Part shown: piece by piece, positions 16,093 to 25,248 of the stretch
How positions within the stretch are numbered: the first letter of the stretch is position 1
How the letters are laid out: the number at the start of each line of letters is the position of its first letter
DNA from: Clostridia bacterium
GTDB lineage: Bacteria; Bacillota; Clostridia; Oscillospirales; CAG-272
Direction of reading: 5' to 3'
Assembly (NCBI GenBank): GCA_017464805.1
Contig: JAFTYE010000005.1
Span: forward strand, 62,001 to 126,000
DNA length: 64,000 bases
Position numbers and translations under genes: made by a program
The notes under the pieces: generated by a model
What the model was told of the DNA's origin: nothing
The model's database searches: none
What the model saw: only the letters and a program-made list of their open reading frames with translations

Positions 16093-17919
16093 GTGAAGAG
16101 AGAAGATCTGCGTAATATTGCCATCATCGCCCACGTTGACCACGGTAAGACTACCCTTGTCGACGGCATGCTCAAGCAGGGCGGTGCCTACCATGAAAAT
16201 CAAGAGACCGCCGACCGCGTTATGGACTCGGGCGCCCTGGAACGCGAGCGCGGCATCACCATTCTTGCCAAAAATACCGCCATCGAATACAATGGTGTCA
16301 AGATCAACGTTATCGACACCCCCGGCCACGCCGACTTCAGCGGCGAGGTCGAGCGTATCCTCAAAATGGTCAACGGCGTTATCCTGCTGGTCGACGCGGC
16401 AGAGGGTCCCATGCCCCAGACCCGCTTCGTTCTCCAGCGTGCCATGGAAATGGGGCATCGCATCATTGTGGTGGTGAACAAGATTGACCGTCCCGATGCC
16501 CGCATCGAGGAGGTGGAGGAGGAGGTTCTGGAGCTGCTGATGGATCTGGATGCCACCGACGAGCAGCTGGATTCCCCCATGCTCTTCTGCTGCGGCCGTG
16601 CCGGCACGGCATCCCTTTCTCCCTACGAGCAGGGAAGTGACCTGCGCCCCCTGCTGGACACCATTCTTGAATACATCCCCGCACCCGAGGGAGCGGCTGA
16701 GGAGCCGCTTCAGCTGCTCGTTTCCTCCATTGACTACAACGATTATGTCGGCCGTATCGGCATCGGACGCGTGGAACGCGGTTCGATCCGCCAGAATCAG
16801 GACGTCATGGTCGCCAACTACCACGCGGATGGCACCCCCAAGCGCACTCGCATCGTCTCCCTTTTCCAGTTTGAGGGACTCGGTAGACGACAGGTGGAGA
16901 GTGCCACCGTGGGCGATATCGTCTGCTTCTCGGGTGCGACCGACATCACCATCGGCGACACCCTGACCGCCGTGGATTGCGTGGAGCCGTTGCCTTTTGT
17001 CAAGGTGTCCGAGCCGACCATGGAAATGACTTTCTCGGTCAACGACAGCCCCTTTGCAGGGAAGGAAGGCAAGTTCGTCACCACCCGTCAGATCCGCGAG
17101 CGCCTGTATAAGGAAACCTTGAAGGACGTGTCCCTGCGTGTGTCGGACGGCGACACCGCTGATTGCTTCCGCGTGGCGGGTCGCGGCGAGATGCACATCT
17201 CCATCCTCATTGAAAACATGCGCCGCGAGGGCTACGAGCTCTGTTGCTCGATGCCGCGTGTGCTGTTCAAGGAAATCGACGGCAAGCTGCACGAGCCGAT
17301 GGAGCGCGTGTCCATCGACGTGCCCGACGAGGCAGTGGGTGCTGTGGTGCAGAAGCTGGGCGCGCGTAAGGGCGAGCTGCTCGAAATGGGCAAGGTCGGC
17401 TCGCGCACCAAGATCGAGTACGTTATCCCCACCCGTTGCCTGTTCGGCTACCGCAGCGAATTTATGACCGATACCAAGGGCGAGGGCGTCATGAACACGC
17501 TCTTTGACGGCTATCAGCCCTTCAAGGGTGAGGTCGTGACCCGTTACACCGGCTCACTCATCGCCTCCGAGGCGGGCGAGGCTACCTCTTACGGCCTGTT
17601 CAACGCGCAGGATCGCGGCAATATGTTTATCGGCGTTCAGACCCCCGTGTACGAGGGCATGATCGTGGGTGAATGCCCTAAGCAGGAGGACATCTCGGTT
17701 AACGTTTGCAAGAAAAAGCACCTAACCGCCATCCGTTCCAAGGGTGCGGATGAGGCTCTGATCCTCACGCCCCCCATCATCTTCTCGCTGGAGGAGGCCA
17801 TCGACTATATCGCAGAGGACGAGCTGATCGAGGTCACCCCGAAATCCATTCGCCTGCGGAAAAAGATCCTGGACACCGCAACCCGACTCAAAGCACAGGC
17901 CGCGGCACGCCGCGCCTGA
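16093..17919 (+). CDS. typA: Ribosome-associated GTPase TypA/BipA
   Basis: A 608-residue translational GTPase of EF-G type that binds the 70S ribosome and helps large-subunit assembly and stress growth. G motifs are AHVDHGKTT (residues 13-21), DTPGHADF and NKIDRPDA; beta-barrel and EF-G-like domains follow, with the BipA-specific C-terminal domain at the end. The start is a GTG preceded by GAGGAAA. Length is as usual for the family. Confidence 0.97.
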   Translation: MKREDLRNIAIIAHVDHGKTTLVDGMLKQGGAYHENQETADRVMDSGALERERGITILAKNTAIEYNGVKINVIDTPGHADFSGEVERILKMVNGVILLVDAAEGPMPQTRFVLQRAMEMGHRIIVVVNKIDRPDARIEEVEEEVLELLMDLDATDEQLDSPMLFCCGRAGTASLSPYEQGSDLRPLLDTILEYIPAPEGAAEEPLQLLVSSIDYNDYVGRIGIGRVERGSIRQNQDVMVANYHADGTPKRTRIVSLFQFEGLGRRQVESATVGDIVCFSGATDITIGDTLTAVDCVEPLPFVKVSEPTMEMTFSVNDSPFAGKEGKFVTTRQIRERLYKETLKDVSLRVSDGDTADCFRVAGRGEMHISILIENMRREGYELCCSMPRVLFKEIDGKLHEPMERVSIDVPDEAVGAVVQKLGARKGELLEMGKVGSRTKIEYVIPTRCLFGYRSEFMTDTKGEGVMNTLFDGYQPFKGEVVTRYTGSLIASEAGEATSYGLFNAQDRGNMFIGVQTPVYEGMIVGECPKQEDISVNVCKKKHLTAIRSKGADEALILTPPIIFSLEEAIDYIAEDELIEVTPKSIRLRKKILDTATRLKAQAAARRA

Positions 17920-17968
17920 TCCCGCGCGAATTTATTATTAAGACGATTAAGACGAAAGGAAGCCCCCT

Positions 17969-19243
17969 ATGAAGATCAAGGAAAGACTGATCACCGTCTC
18001 GGATATCGTCACGGTGCTTCGCCGCTATTTCCTGCTCATCATTGCCTGTGCGTTGCTCTTTGGCGCGGCAGGCTACCTCTACGCCGTGAAAACGGCCACC
18101 GTCACCTATACGGCCACCTCGGGCGTGTATGTGCAGACGGCTGACGTGGATATGGAGGTTGGCCCTACCGCCAACCAGATCTCGCTCGGTCGCGCGCTCG
18201 CACTCAGCTGCAAGGATGCCATCAAAAACGAAGCGGTTTATCAGAACGTCAAGGCGTATTTTGCTGAGCAGCGAAAGGACGATCCCGCATGGGAGGATCT
18301 TTCCTCCGTTTCGAACAGTACCCTTCGCGATATGGTTGCGTGTACCGTGGCCAGTAACTCGCAATATGTAGACATCACCGTTACCGCCTCCACTGCTTCC
18401 ATGGCCGTTCACGTGGCCAATGCCGTGGCAGGGGTGCTGGAGGTTTCGGTCATTGACGTGATCGGTAACTGCCGCATCGAGCCGACCGCCGTCGCGCGCA
18501 CCGCGATCGCCAACGTTACCTCGGAATTCTCGCCAACCTCTCTGTCCGTTACGGCCGCCGTCGTGGGTGCGTTCCTCACATTCTGCGTGCTGTTCGCCTT
18601 CTACTTCTTCGATCCGCATGTGCGGGTGACGGATATGACTACTTGCTACGAGGGGGTTGCGCTTCTTGGCCATCTGTACACCTCGCGCCGGAAAAATGCC
18701 GATGATGCGATTTCCACCCTGCGTGCCAACCTGCTTTCCCGTATTGCGGGAAAGGACTCCTCAGTCCTGCTTCTCTCGGGTGTCAGCCGTAAGACCTCCT
18801 GTCGTATGCTTCCGCTGGCACTTGCCACCTCCTTTGCGGATACCGGCAGACGCGTTCTGCTCATCAACGGTATGAGCGACGACGAGGGGGCTTCCCTCGG
18901 CCTTGCCGATGCCGTGGCAGGTAAGCGGGAGGCCATTCGTTCTGCGACCAAGAATCTCGACTGCCTGCCATTCGGCATCCTCGAATGCGCGAATGCCGAC
19001 TTGCTCGGCAGTCGCGAATTTGCCGCTTTTTTGGATGCCATGCGCGCAGAGTACGACGTGATTCTGCTTTGTACCGCCCCTGTGTGTGAGGCGGCAGAGG
19101 CCGCCACCGCCGCACCCCATGCAGACGGTGTCCTGCTTGCCACCACGCCCGCGAGGGATAAGCGCGCCGCGCTCAACACGGCCCTCTCGTCCCTTGATGC
19201 TGTGGATGCCGCCCTGCTCGGTACCGTTGCTTCGGGCATATAA
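17969..19243 (+). CDS. Wzz-type chain-length-determinant protein fused to a decayed tyrosine-kinase-like domain
   Basis: The 424-residue protein begins with a polysaccharide co-polymerase (Wzz/CpsC-like) part: a membrane helix at about 20-40, an extracytoplasmic region and a second helix at about 194-213. The cytoplasmic part (about 225-424) aligns in outline with bacterial tyrosine kinases/ParA-like ATPases, but the P-loop reads SGVSRKTS (270-277) without its glycines, the Walker A' aspartate is replaced (VLLING), and the Walker B aspartate is lost (YDVILLC). There is no tyrosine cluster at the end. It is probably a catalytically dead regulator. Ribosome site is AAAGGA. No polysaccharide genes are next to it. 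Confidence 0.8.
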   Translation: MKIKERLITVSDIVTVLRRYFLLIIACALLFGAAGYLYAVKTATVTYTATSGVYVQTADVDMEVGPTANQISLGRALALSCKDAIKNEAVYQNVKAYFAEQRKDDPAWEDLSSVSNSTLRDMVACTVASNSQYVDITVTASTASMAVHVANAVAGVLEVSVIDVIGNCRIEPTAVARTAIANVTSEFSPTSLSVTAAVVGAFLTFCVLFAFYFFDPHVRVTDMTTCYEGVALLGHLYTSRRKNADDAISTLRANLLSRIAGKDSSVLLLSGVSRKTSCRMLPLALATSFADTGRRVLLINGMSDDEGASLGLADAVAGKREAIRSATKNLDCLPFGILECANADLLGSREFAAFLDAMRAEYDVILLCTAPVCEAAEAATAAPHADGVLLATTPARDKRAALNTALSSLDAVDAALLGTVASGI

Positions 19244-19248
19244 TACAA

Positions 19249-19278
19249 AGCAAGCCGCGCACGCGGCTTGCTTTTTTG
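19249..19278 (+). terminator. Intrinsic terminator
   Basis: Stem AAGCAAGCCGCG/CGCGGCTTGCTT followed by TTTTT after the Wzz-like gene. Confidence 0.85.
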
Positions 19279-19302
19279 TACAGCCTGTATATCGTTATTT
19301 TC

Positions 19303-19331
19303 TTGACAATTCTTGACATTCGTGGTATACT
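19303..19331 (+). promoter_or_regulatory. Promoter of the Na/Pi symporter gene
   Basis: TTGACA at 19303, 17 bases ending TGG, TATACT at 19326-19331. A second TTGACA overlaps the spacer. The leader of about 90 bases to the ATG contains a short stem ATGCC/GGCAT but no known regulatory motif. Confidence 0.8.
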
Positions 19332-19427
19332 GTGATTAGATGCCGAATTGTGGGGCATGCGTAGCCATGGGGGTTGCGCGTGGGACCCTGCACGGTGAAG
19401 TTGTGAAAAGAAAGGAAACAAAAAACT

Positions 19428-21191
19428 ATGGACTTATTTGATGTACTCGCACTGATCGGAGGCCTCGCTCTCTTCCTGTTCGGAATGAACTTGATGGGAC
19501 AGGCACTCGAACGCCGCGCAGGGGGCAAGCTCGAATCCCTGCTCAGCAAGCTTACCACGGGTAAGATTGCAGGCCTGCTCACGGGTCTTGGCGTGACCGC
19601 CGTGATCCAGTCCTCCTCTGCCACCACGGTTATGGTGGTCGGCTTCGTAAACTCGGGACTGATGTCCCTTCGTCAGGCGATCAATGTGATCATGGGTGCC
19701 AACATCGGTACCACCGTTACCGCTTGGATCCTCAGCCTTGGCGGCATCAGCGGTGACAACCTGTTTCTGAAGCTGCTCAAGCCCACCTCCTTTACCCCCG
19801 TTCTTGCGCTCATTGGTATCGTTTTCTATATGTTCTGCAAAAGCAACAAAAAGAAGGACACGGGTGTGATCCTTCTCGGCTTCGCGACGCTCATGTTCGG
19901 CATGGACGCGATGTCCGATGCCGTTTCGGGGCTGGCGGAGGTCCCCGCCTTTGCGGAGCTGTTCATCAAGTTCCAGAATCCCATCCTCGGCGTGCTGGCA
20001 GGCGCGATCCTAACCGCCATCATCCAGTCCAGCTCTGCCTCCGTTGGTATTTTGCAGGCACTTGCCCAGGCCACCGGCCGTGTGTCCTTCGGTGCCGCCG
20101 TGCCGATCATCATGGGTCAGAACATCGGTACCTGTATCACCGCCATTCTTTCCTCCGTCGGCACCACGAAAAACGCCAAGCGTGCCGCCTTCGTTCACCT
20201 CTCCTTCAACGTGATCGGCACGGTCATCTGGTTGACGGTGTTCTCGGTCGCCAAGCTTCTGTGGGCACCCCTTGCCGCCTGGCTGGACGGTACGATGATC
20301 ACCTCGGCAGGCATTGCGACCGCACATTCGGTTTTCAATCTGCTTTGTACGCTTCTGCTTCTTCCTCTGTCGGGCTTGCTTGAAAGGCTGGCCTGTCGTC
20401 TCGTTCCGGATGCCAAGACTCCCGAGGAGGTCGTGGAGCTGGACGAGCGTCTGCTCGCCACCCCTGCAGTGGCCCTGGAGCGTTGCCACGTTGTAGCCGG
20501 CGAGATGGCCACCTGCGCTGTTGCCTCGCTTCGTGACGGTATTCGCTCCCTCACCGATCTGACCCCCGAGCTGGCCGAAAGCATCCGGGCCGCCGAGGAC
20601 AAGACCGACCATTACGAGGACATCATCGGCACTTATCTCGTGAAGTTAAGTACGCACCAGATCAGCGACCGTGACAGTGCGGAGGCTACCAAGCTTCTGA
20701 AGATCATCGGTGACTTCGAGCGCATCTCCGACCACGCTGTCAACCTGCTCGAATCGGCCGAGGAGCTACGGGATAAGGGCCTGTCTCTCACCCCCGCCGC
20801 CTCGGAGGAGATCCACGTGCTGTGTAATGCTGTGGACGAGATCGTCGTGCTGGCCGGCCGTTCCTTCGTGGACAACGACCTGAATGCTGCCCGCGATGTC
20901 GAGCCCCTGGAACAGGTCATTGACCGCATGAAGGAGGAGCTTCGTACCCGTCACATCCGCCGTCTGCAGCAGGGCGGTTGCAGCATCGAGGCAGGCTTTG
21001 TTTGGTCGGATCTCTTGACCAACCTGGAGCGCACCTCCGACCACTGCTCAAATGTGGCAGGCTGTGTCATTGACGCTTCGGAGTATAACATGAACATCCA
21101 CCAGTCGCTTCGCGTGGCGAAGTCCGATAGCCCCTATTTCAAAGAAAAGTATACCGCGTACGCGGATAAGTATCTACTCCCCAATTTCTGA
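19428..21191 (+). CDS. Na+/phosphate symporter with PhoU-like tail (NptA/YjbB type)
   Basis: A 587-residue membrane protein with two inverted-repeat Na/Pi cotransporter domains, each with the signature QSSSA (near residues 63 and 202), followed by a cytoplasmic helical PhoU-like domain (about 340-570). It should couple phosphate movement to sodium; bacterial members can work in export. The ATG has AAAGGAAA upstream. It is a single-gene unit between a consensus promoter and a terminator. Confidence 0.93.
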   Translation: MDLFDVLALIGGLALFLFGMNLMGQALERRAGGKLESLLSKLTTGKIAGLLTGLGVTAVIQSSSATTVMVVGFVNSGLMSLRQAINVIMGANIGTTVTAWILSLGGISGDNLFLKLLKPTSFTPVLALIGIVFYMFCKSNKKKDTGVILLGFATLMFGMDAMSDAVSGLAEVPAFAELFIKFQNPILGVLAGAILTAIIQSSSASVGILQALAQATGRVSFGAAVPIIMGQNIGTCITAILSSVGTTKNAKRAAFVHLSFNVIGTVIWLTVFSVAKLLWAPLAAWLDGTMITSAGIATAHSVFNLLCTLLLLPLSGLLERLACRLVPDAKTPEEVVELDERLLATPAVALERCHVVAGEMATCAVASLRDGIRSLTDLTPELAESIRAAEDKTDHYEDIIGTYLVKLSTHQISDRDSAEATKLLKIIGDFERISDHAVNLLESAEELRDKGLSLTPAASEEIHVLCNAVDEIVVLAGRSFVDNDLNAARDVEPLEQVIDRMKEELRTRHIRRLQQGGCSIEAGFVWSDLLTNLERTSDHCSNVAGCVIDASEYNMNIHQSLRVAKSDSPYFKEKYTAYADKYLLPNF

Positions 21192-21193
21192 TA

Positions 21194-21231
21194 AAGAGGC
21201 CCGTTGCCGATGGCAACGGGCCTCTTTTTTA
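21194..21231. terminator. Terminator shared by convergent genes
   Basis: Stem AGAGGCCCGTTGCC/GGCAACGGGCCTCT followed by TTTTTT after the symporter gene; it abuts the stop codon of the minus-strand LRR gene. Confidence 0.85.
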
Positions 21232-22416
21232 TTTCGTCAGGTCACCGTCCGTGCAATGGACGGTATAATTGCCTGTTCTGTTATGCCAGTCGGAGCATTT
21301 GTCAATGCTGTTCCATGCAGCCTTTGAGCCGCCGAAATAAATGTCGGTCAGGGCGGCACAGTCAGCGAAGGCGCGCCAACCGAAATCGGTGATGTCGCCC
21401 CCCATGGTAACGCTCGTCATGGAAGAGCAGTTGTAGAAGGCGTCTTCCTCAATATAGGTTACGCCGGCGGGGATCACGATGCTCCCAAGCGAGATGCAGC
21501 CCGAGAAGGCGTACCGTTCCAGCGTGACCAGCGACTCACCCAGGGTCACGGTCGCAAGGGAAGGGCACTTGTAGAAGGCGTATTCCACGATCTCCGTTAC
21601 CTGCGGCAGGGAGATGGCAGAAAGGTTGGGGCAGTCGTTGAAGGCACTCTTGTCCACCACGGTCACGCCCTCACAGCCCTCCACCGTTACGATGCCCGCC
21701 TCACAAAAGGCCATCTTTCCGATCGTCTTCACGCTATCCGGAATGCTGACGGTGGTCAGCGAGGTACATCCGTAAAAGGCCTTTTCTCCGATCTCGGTCA
21801 CGCCGTCGGGGATCTCAATGTGGCCGGAAAGAGCCGTGCAGGAGTAAAACATGCCAATGGAGATCGCGGTCAGCGAATCGGGCAGGGAGATCTCTTCCAA
21901 CGCGGTGCAGGAGGCGAAGGCGTCGGGGCCGATCGTGGTTATCGCATCGGGTAGGTTGATGGATTTGAGTGTCGAGCAACTGACAAATGCCGCTTGACCG
22001 ATCGAGGTCACGGTATCCGGGATCACGATGCTTTCAAGATGATATTGGCTTGCAAAGGCCCAGGTGGCGATGCTTGTGACCGTCAGCCCGTCTACCTTGG
22101 AAGGGATTACGACGCTGGTTACGGTTTTCGGCATGTTCACGCTGTTTCGGATCATGCAGGTGCCGTCGCCGTTATCGCCAATGGCAATGCCATATTCATT
22201 CATCAGCTGCTCACTCGTCATGCCGCCGAGGCTTGGTGCGCCGCCGGGTGTTTCGTCACCGCCCGGCGTTTCGTCGCCGCCTGGCGTTTCGTCGCCACCG
22301 GGCGTCTCGCCTCCGGGAGGAGTCACGGGATCGTTTGTTGGCTCGTCACAGCCAACGAAAAGGGAAAGGATCAGAAGGATTGCCAAGAGGGCAGATACAA
22401 TGCGAACGGTTTTCAT
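21229..22416 (-). CDS. BspA-type leucine-rich-repeat lipoprotein
   Basis: The 395-residue precursor has a signal sequence with lipobox (VGC, Cys23), a flexible linker built from PGGDET repeats (about residues 35-55), and then about ten LRR_5 repeats of roughly 23 residues with patterns such as IGxxAFxxCxxLxxIxLPDSVTxI. Such proteins are displayed on the outer membrane face and often bind host or matrix proteins. It starts 1 base after the stop of the PAP2 gene and has AAGGAG upstream, so it is the last gene of the long minus-strand operon. Its ligand is unknown. Confidence 0.9.
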   Translation of the reverse strand: MKTVRIVSALLAILLILSLFVGCDEPTNDPVTPPGGETPGGDETPGGDETPGGDETPGGAPSLGGMTSEQLMNEYGIAIGDNGDGTCMIRNSVNMPKTVTSVVIPSKVDGLTVTSIATWAFASQYHLESIVIPDTVTSIGQAAFVSCSTLKSINLPDAITTIGPDAFASCTALEEISLPDSLTAISIGMFYSCTALSGHIEIPDGVTEIGEKAFYGCTSLTTVSIPDSVKTIGKMAFCEAGIVTVEGCEGVTVVDKSAFNDCPNLSAISLPQVTEIVEYAFYKCPSLATVTLGESLVTLERYAFSGCISLGSIVIPAGVTYIEEDAFYNCSSMTSVTMGGDITDFGWRAFADCAALTDIYFGGSKAAWNSIDKCSDWHNRTGNYTVHCTDGDLTK

Positions 22417-22417
22417 G

Positions 22418-23362
22418 TTATACGGTCTCCTTTTCTTCTTTTTTCCCAAGCTTTGATAGATACGGGAACACAAGCGGCCATATACCCCCCGCAAACAGCA
22501 CAAGCAGGAAGTAGCGCACGCTTCTCTCGATATCCGCACCGAGCAGGGCGGTCAGCGGGGCTTTTGCAAAGGTCTTGATGGCGAATACGATCGCCGCACC
22601 GATCACCAGCTTCACTGTCTGTCCGAGGACGGTCGCACGCGTATCAAAGTGTAGGTAACGCGCGTCCAGCAAATAGACCACACAAAGGCCGAGCAACGTG
22701 CCGAACAGGGTGTAGGCGTTCTTTTTACCAGAGGCCATATTGTGTGTATCCATGCCTTTGGGGAAGGGAAATAGCTCAACGTACAGCAGAAACGCAAGGG
22801 ACAGCAGGGTGCAAGTGCCAAGCAGGATCGCCATGTGCTTCGGCTTCTCCCACGCCCGCATCACCAAGGGGTGCAGGGCAAACACCAAAATCAGGGCGAT
22901 CAGAATCGACACGCCCACGTCCATGGGGGTATGTACGCCGAGGTACATCCGCGAGAAGGGAACGAGGATGCAGGGAGCGAGACAGGCGTAGCGCACCCAC
23001 TTTTTTTCGTTTGTGCGTGCGATGCCGCCGAAGAGCCCCACCGAGGACTGGGTATGCCCGCTCGGAAAGGAAAATCCGCCCGCATCCGCCTTGGCGGATT
23101 CCACCGCCTCAAAGCTTGGGTCGTATACCCACGGGCGGTCAACGCGGAAGGAGAGCTTCAAAAACTGGTTAAGGATCGTGCCGACAAAGCCGACCGTGAA
23201 TAAGTAGTAGCCCTGCCGCTTGTCGATGCACCAGAAAAAGATCAGAGCCACCACGATCAGCCCTATCTCGCTGCCGAGATAGGTGATCGCGCCGAAAAAG
23301 ACGTCAAGCACGGGGTTACGAATTTCGGCGATTGCGCGCAGTACGTTCATTTGCCATTCCAT
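22418..23362 (-). CDS. PAP2-family membrane phosphatase
   Basis: A 314-residue membrane protein with the three phosphatase motifs K(x6)RP (KLSFRVDRP), PSGH (near residue 100) and SR(x5)H(x3)D (SRMYLGVHTPMD). It resembles undecaprenyl-pyrophosphate or phosphatidate phosphatases; the C-terminal half adds about five helices of unclear role. The ATG at 23362 has AAGGAGG upstream and overlaps the end of rnmV by 16 bases. Confidence 0.9.
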   Translation of the reverse strand: MEWQMNVLRAIAEIRNPVLDVFFGAITYLGSEIGLIVVALIFFWCIDKRQGYYLFTVGFVGTILNQFLKLSFRVDRPWVYDPSFEAVESAKADAGGFSFPSGHTQSSVGLFGGIARTNEKKWVRYACLAPCILVPFSRMYLGVHTPMDVGVSILIALILVFALHPLVMRAWEKPKHMAILLGTCTLLSLAFLLYVELFPFPKGMDTHNMASGKKNAYTLFGTLLGLCVVYLLDARYLHFDTRATVLGQTVKLVIGAAIVFAIKTFAKAPLTALLGADIERSVRYFLLVLFAGGIWPLVFPYLSKLGKKEEKETV

Positions 23363-23958
23363 CGTGGATCCTCCTTACATACGGATAGGATTTCTTGGTA
23401 TTCGTCGTAGGTGTACAAAAGATTGAGCGCGCCGAGAAGCGCGGGGGCGGTCATGCCGCGCGGAAGCTTCATTCTCTCGCATAAAATTTCCCGTCGCGCG
23501 GCGGAATTTTCTCTGCCGGAGAGTCCATCGGCATACAGGTCGCGCTTTTCGATCGCGCGCTCCCGCTTTTTCGGCTCGCCGCCGTCTGCAAAGGGGAGAA
23601 ACAGGGCGTGCAGCCGCTCGGCATCCATGCCCTCAACCCCGAGAAGACCCTCTTTGGACGGGGCGGCCTTGCGCCGCTCCTTGCCCTCGATGGCAGGGGT
23701 GTAGAGGTGAATGACCCGATCCTTTGGCAAAGCCGAGGAGATATGTGCGCGGATCAGCTGCCCCGCGCCGTCCGCATCGGTGAGCACGATCACGCCGCGC
23801 TCACTCGCCAGACGGCGGATGAGCACCAGTTTTTCCTTGTGGTTAAAGATCGAAAAGCCGTCGGTCGGAATAATGTGCGCGTCCAGCACTGCAGAAAGGG
23901 CGATCTTGTCATACCGCCCCTCGACGATAATGGGACGGTCAATTTTTAGTTTTTCCAT
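23347..23958 (-). CDS. rnmV: Ribonuclease M5
   Basis: A 203-residue TOPRIM nuclease that matures 5S rRNA in Bacillota. The TOPRIM landmarks are IIVEGRYD (residues 10-17) and VLTDADGAG. The ATG at 23958 has CAAGGAG upstream and lies inside the end of nth (20-base overlap). A methyltransferase KsgA gene, its frequent partner, is not adjacent. The order nth-rnmV-PAP2 suggests a housekeeping operon driven from upstream of rsmG. Confidence 0.9.
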   Translation of the reverse strand: MEKLKIDRPIIVEGRYDKIALSAVLDAHIIPTDGFSIFNHKEKLVLIRRLASERGVIVLTDADGAGQLIRAHISSALPKDRVIHLYTPAIEGKERRKAAPSKEGLLGVEGMDAERLHALFLPFADGGEPKKRERAIEKRDLYADGLSGRENSAARREILCERMKLPRGMTAPALLGALNLLYTYDEYQEILSVCKEDPRWNGK

Positions 23959-24616
23959 CGACAGACTCCTTGTGGCGGCAAAGATCGCCGAGGGGACAGG
24001 TATCACAAGCAGGCGCACGCGCGGAGCAGACCTCACGACCAAACCACACGATACGGTGGCAGAAGTCGGTCTGCTTGTCCGGTTCGATCAGCTCGGCAAG
24101 AATTTTTTCAATTTTCGGCGGCGATTTCTCGGCTTCGGGATACATCCCGAGCCGTCCGCAGATGCGGATGCAGTGGGTGTCGGTCACCACACCGGGGATG
24201 CGGTACACGTCGCCCAGCACCAGATTGGCCACCTTGCGTCCCACTCCCGGGAAACGGAGCATCTCTTCCATTGTGCGCGGCAAAACGCCGCCGAACTCCT
24301 CGACCAGCATGCGCGAGGCGTCGATGATGTTCTGCGCTTTCACATGATACAGACCGCACTGGCGTACGTCGCCCTCCACTGCTTCGAGTGGCGCGTAGGC
24401 AAGTGCCTCTGCCGTTGGGAAGTGGGTAAACAGGTCACGGCAGGCAATATTTACACGCGCGTCGGTGCATTGGGCGGAAAGCCGCCCCATCACCAGCAGC
24501 TTCCACGGGTCGCCTTCGTATTCGAGAGCGCAGATCACCTCGGGATATCGTTCCTCTAAACGAGAAACGATCCTCGCCATGCGCTCGCGTTTTTCTTTCT
24601 TTGTCAATCTTTTCAT
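23939..24616 (-). CDS. nth: Endonuclease III
   Basis: A 225-residue DNA glycosylase/AP lyase that repairs oxidised pyrimidines. Seen are the helix-hairpin-helix LRFPGVGRKVANLVLG with catalytic lysine, the catalytic aspartate in VVTDTH, and the [4Fe-4S] pattern C-x6-C-x2-C-x5-C near the C-terminus. The ATG at 24616 overlaps the stop of maf (ATGA) and has GAGGAGGGGG upstream. Confidence 0.95.
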   Translation of the reverse strand: MKRLTKKEKRERMARIVSRLEERYPEVICALEYEGDPWKLLVMGRLSAQCTDARVNIACRDLFTHFPTAEALAYAPLEAVEGDVRQCGLYHVKAQNIIDASRMLVEEFGGVLPRTMEEMLRFPGVGRKVANLVLGDVYRIPGVVTDTHCIRICGRLGMYPEAEKSPPKIEKILAELIEPDKQTDFCHRIVWFGREVCSARAPACDTCPLGDLCRHKESVDGKTKN

Positions 24617-25236
24617 AGGGCATCCCCCTCCTCGGGGTGAAGGAGCGCGCGACAAAGCAGCTCGTCCACCAGCTTCGTGGGCAGCCCCACTACGGTGTCA
24701 AACTCGCCGCCGATGCCCTCTACCAGCCGTCCGCCAAGCCCCTGGATGCCGTAGGCACCTGCCTTGTCCATCGGCTCGCCCGTGGCAATATAGTCCTCGG
24801 CTTCTACGGCATTAAAGGCGCGCATGTGTACGGCTGTGGTGTCACGTGCGGCATGCACGCGCCCACGATAGATCACCGCCACGCCCGTATGTACGTGATG
24901 CGTCTTCCCCGACAGGGAAAGGAGCATCTCTTTGGCGTGAGCCTCGTTTTTGGGCTTGCCAAGCGGTACACCGTCAAGCTCCACCAGCGTGTCGGAGGCC
25001 AGGATGATAGTATCCTCGTGTGTGTGCAGGGCGTGCGCCGCCCGTGCCTTGCGCTCGGACAGCAAAACCACCGCATCCGCAGGATGCACGGCGGGGTCGG
25101 TATGCTCGTCCACCTCGCAGGGGGAGAGGGTAAAGGCAATGCCCATGTCGCCAAGTAGCTCACGGCGACGAGGAGAGGCAGAGGCAAGATACAGGGTCAG
25201 CCCGTTTTGCAGGGCAGGGAATCGGTAATCGGCCAT
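24613..25236 (-). CDS. maf: Maf-family nucleoside triphosphate pyrophosphatase
   Basis: A 207-residue house-cleaning pyrophosphatase acting on non-canonical or excess dTTP/UTP. The family motifs LASASPRRRELL near residue 17, the Glu in CEVDEH, the catalytic ASDTLVELDG and GKPKNEAHAKEML are present, and the C-terminal block GLGGRLVEGIGGEFDTVVGLP is typical. AGGAG precedes the ATG. Confidence 0.95.
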   Translation of the reverse strand: MADYRFPALQNGLTLYLASASPRRRELLGDMGIAFTLSPCEVDEHTDPAVHPADAVVLLSERKARAAHALHTHEDTIILASDTLVELDGVPLGKPKNEAHAKEMLLSLSGKTHHVHTGVAVIYRGRVHAARDTTAVHMRAFNAVEAEDYIATGEPMDKAGAYGIQGLGGRLVEGIGGEFDTVVGLPTKLVDELLCRALLHPEEGDAL

Positions 25237-25248
25237 CGGGGTACTCCT

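Noticed and set aside
22240-22320. Short regular repeats that might be taken for a CRISPR or satellite
   Set aside because: They are 18-base in-frame repeats coding the PGGDET linker of the LRR lipoprotein; there are no spacers.
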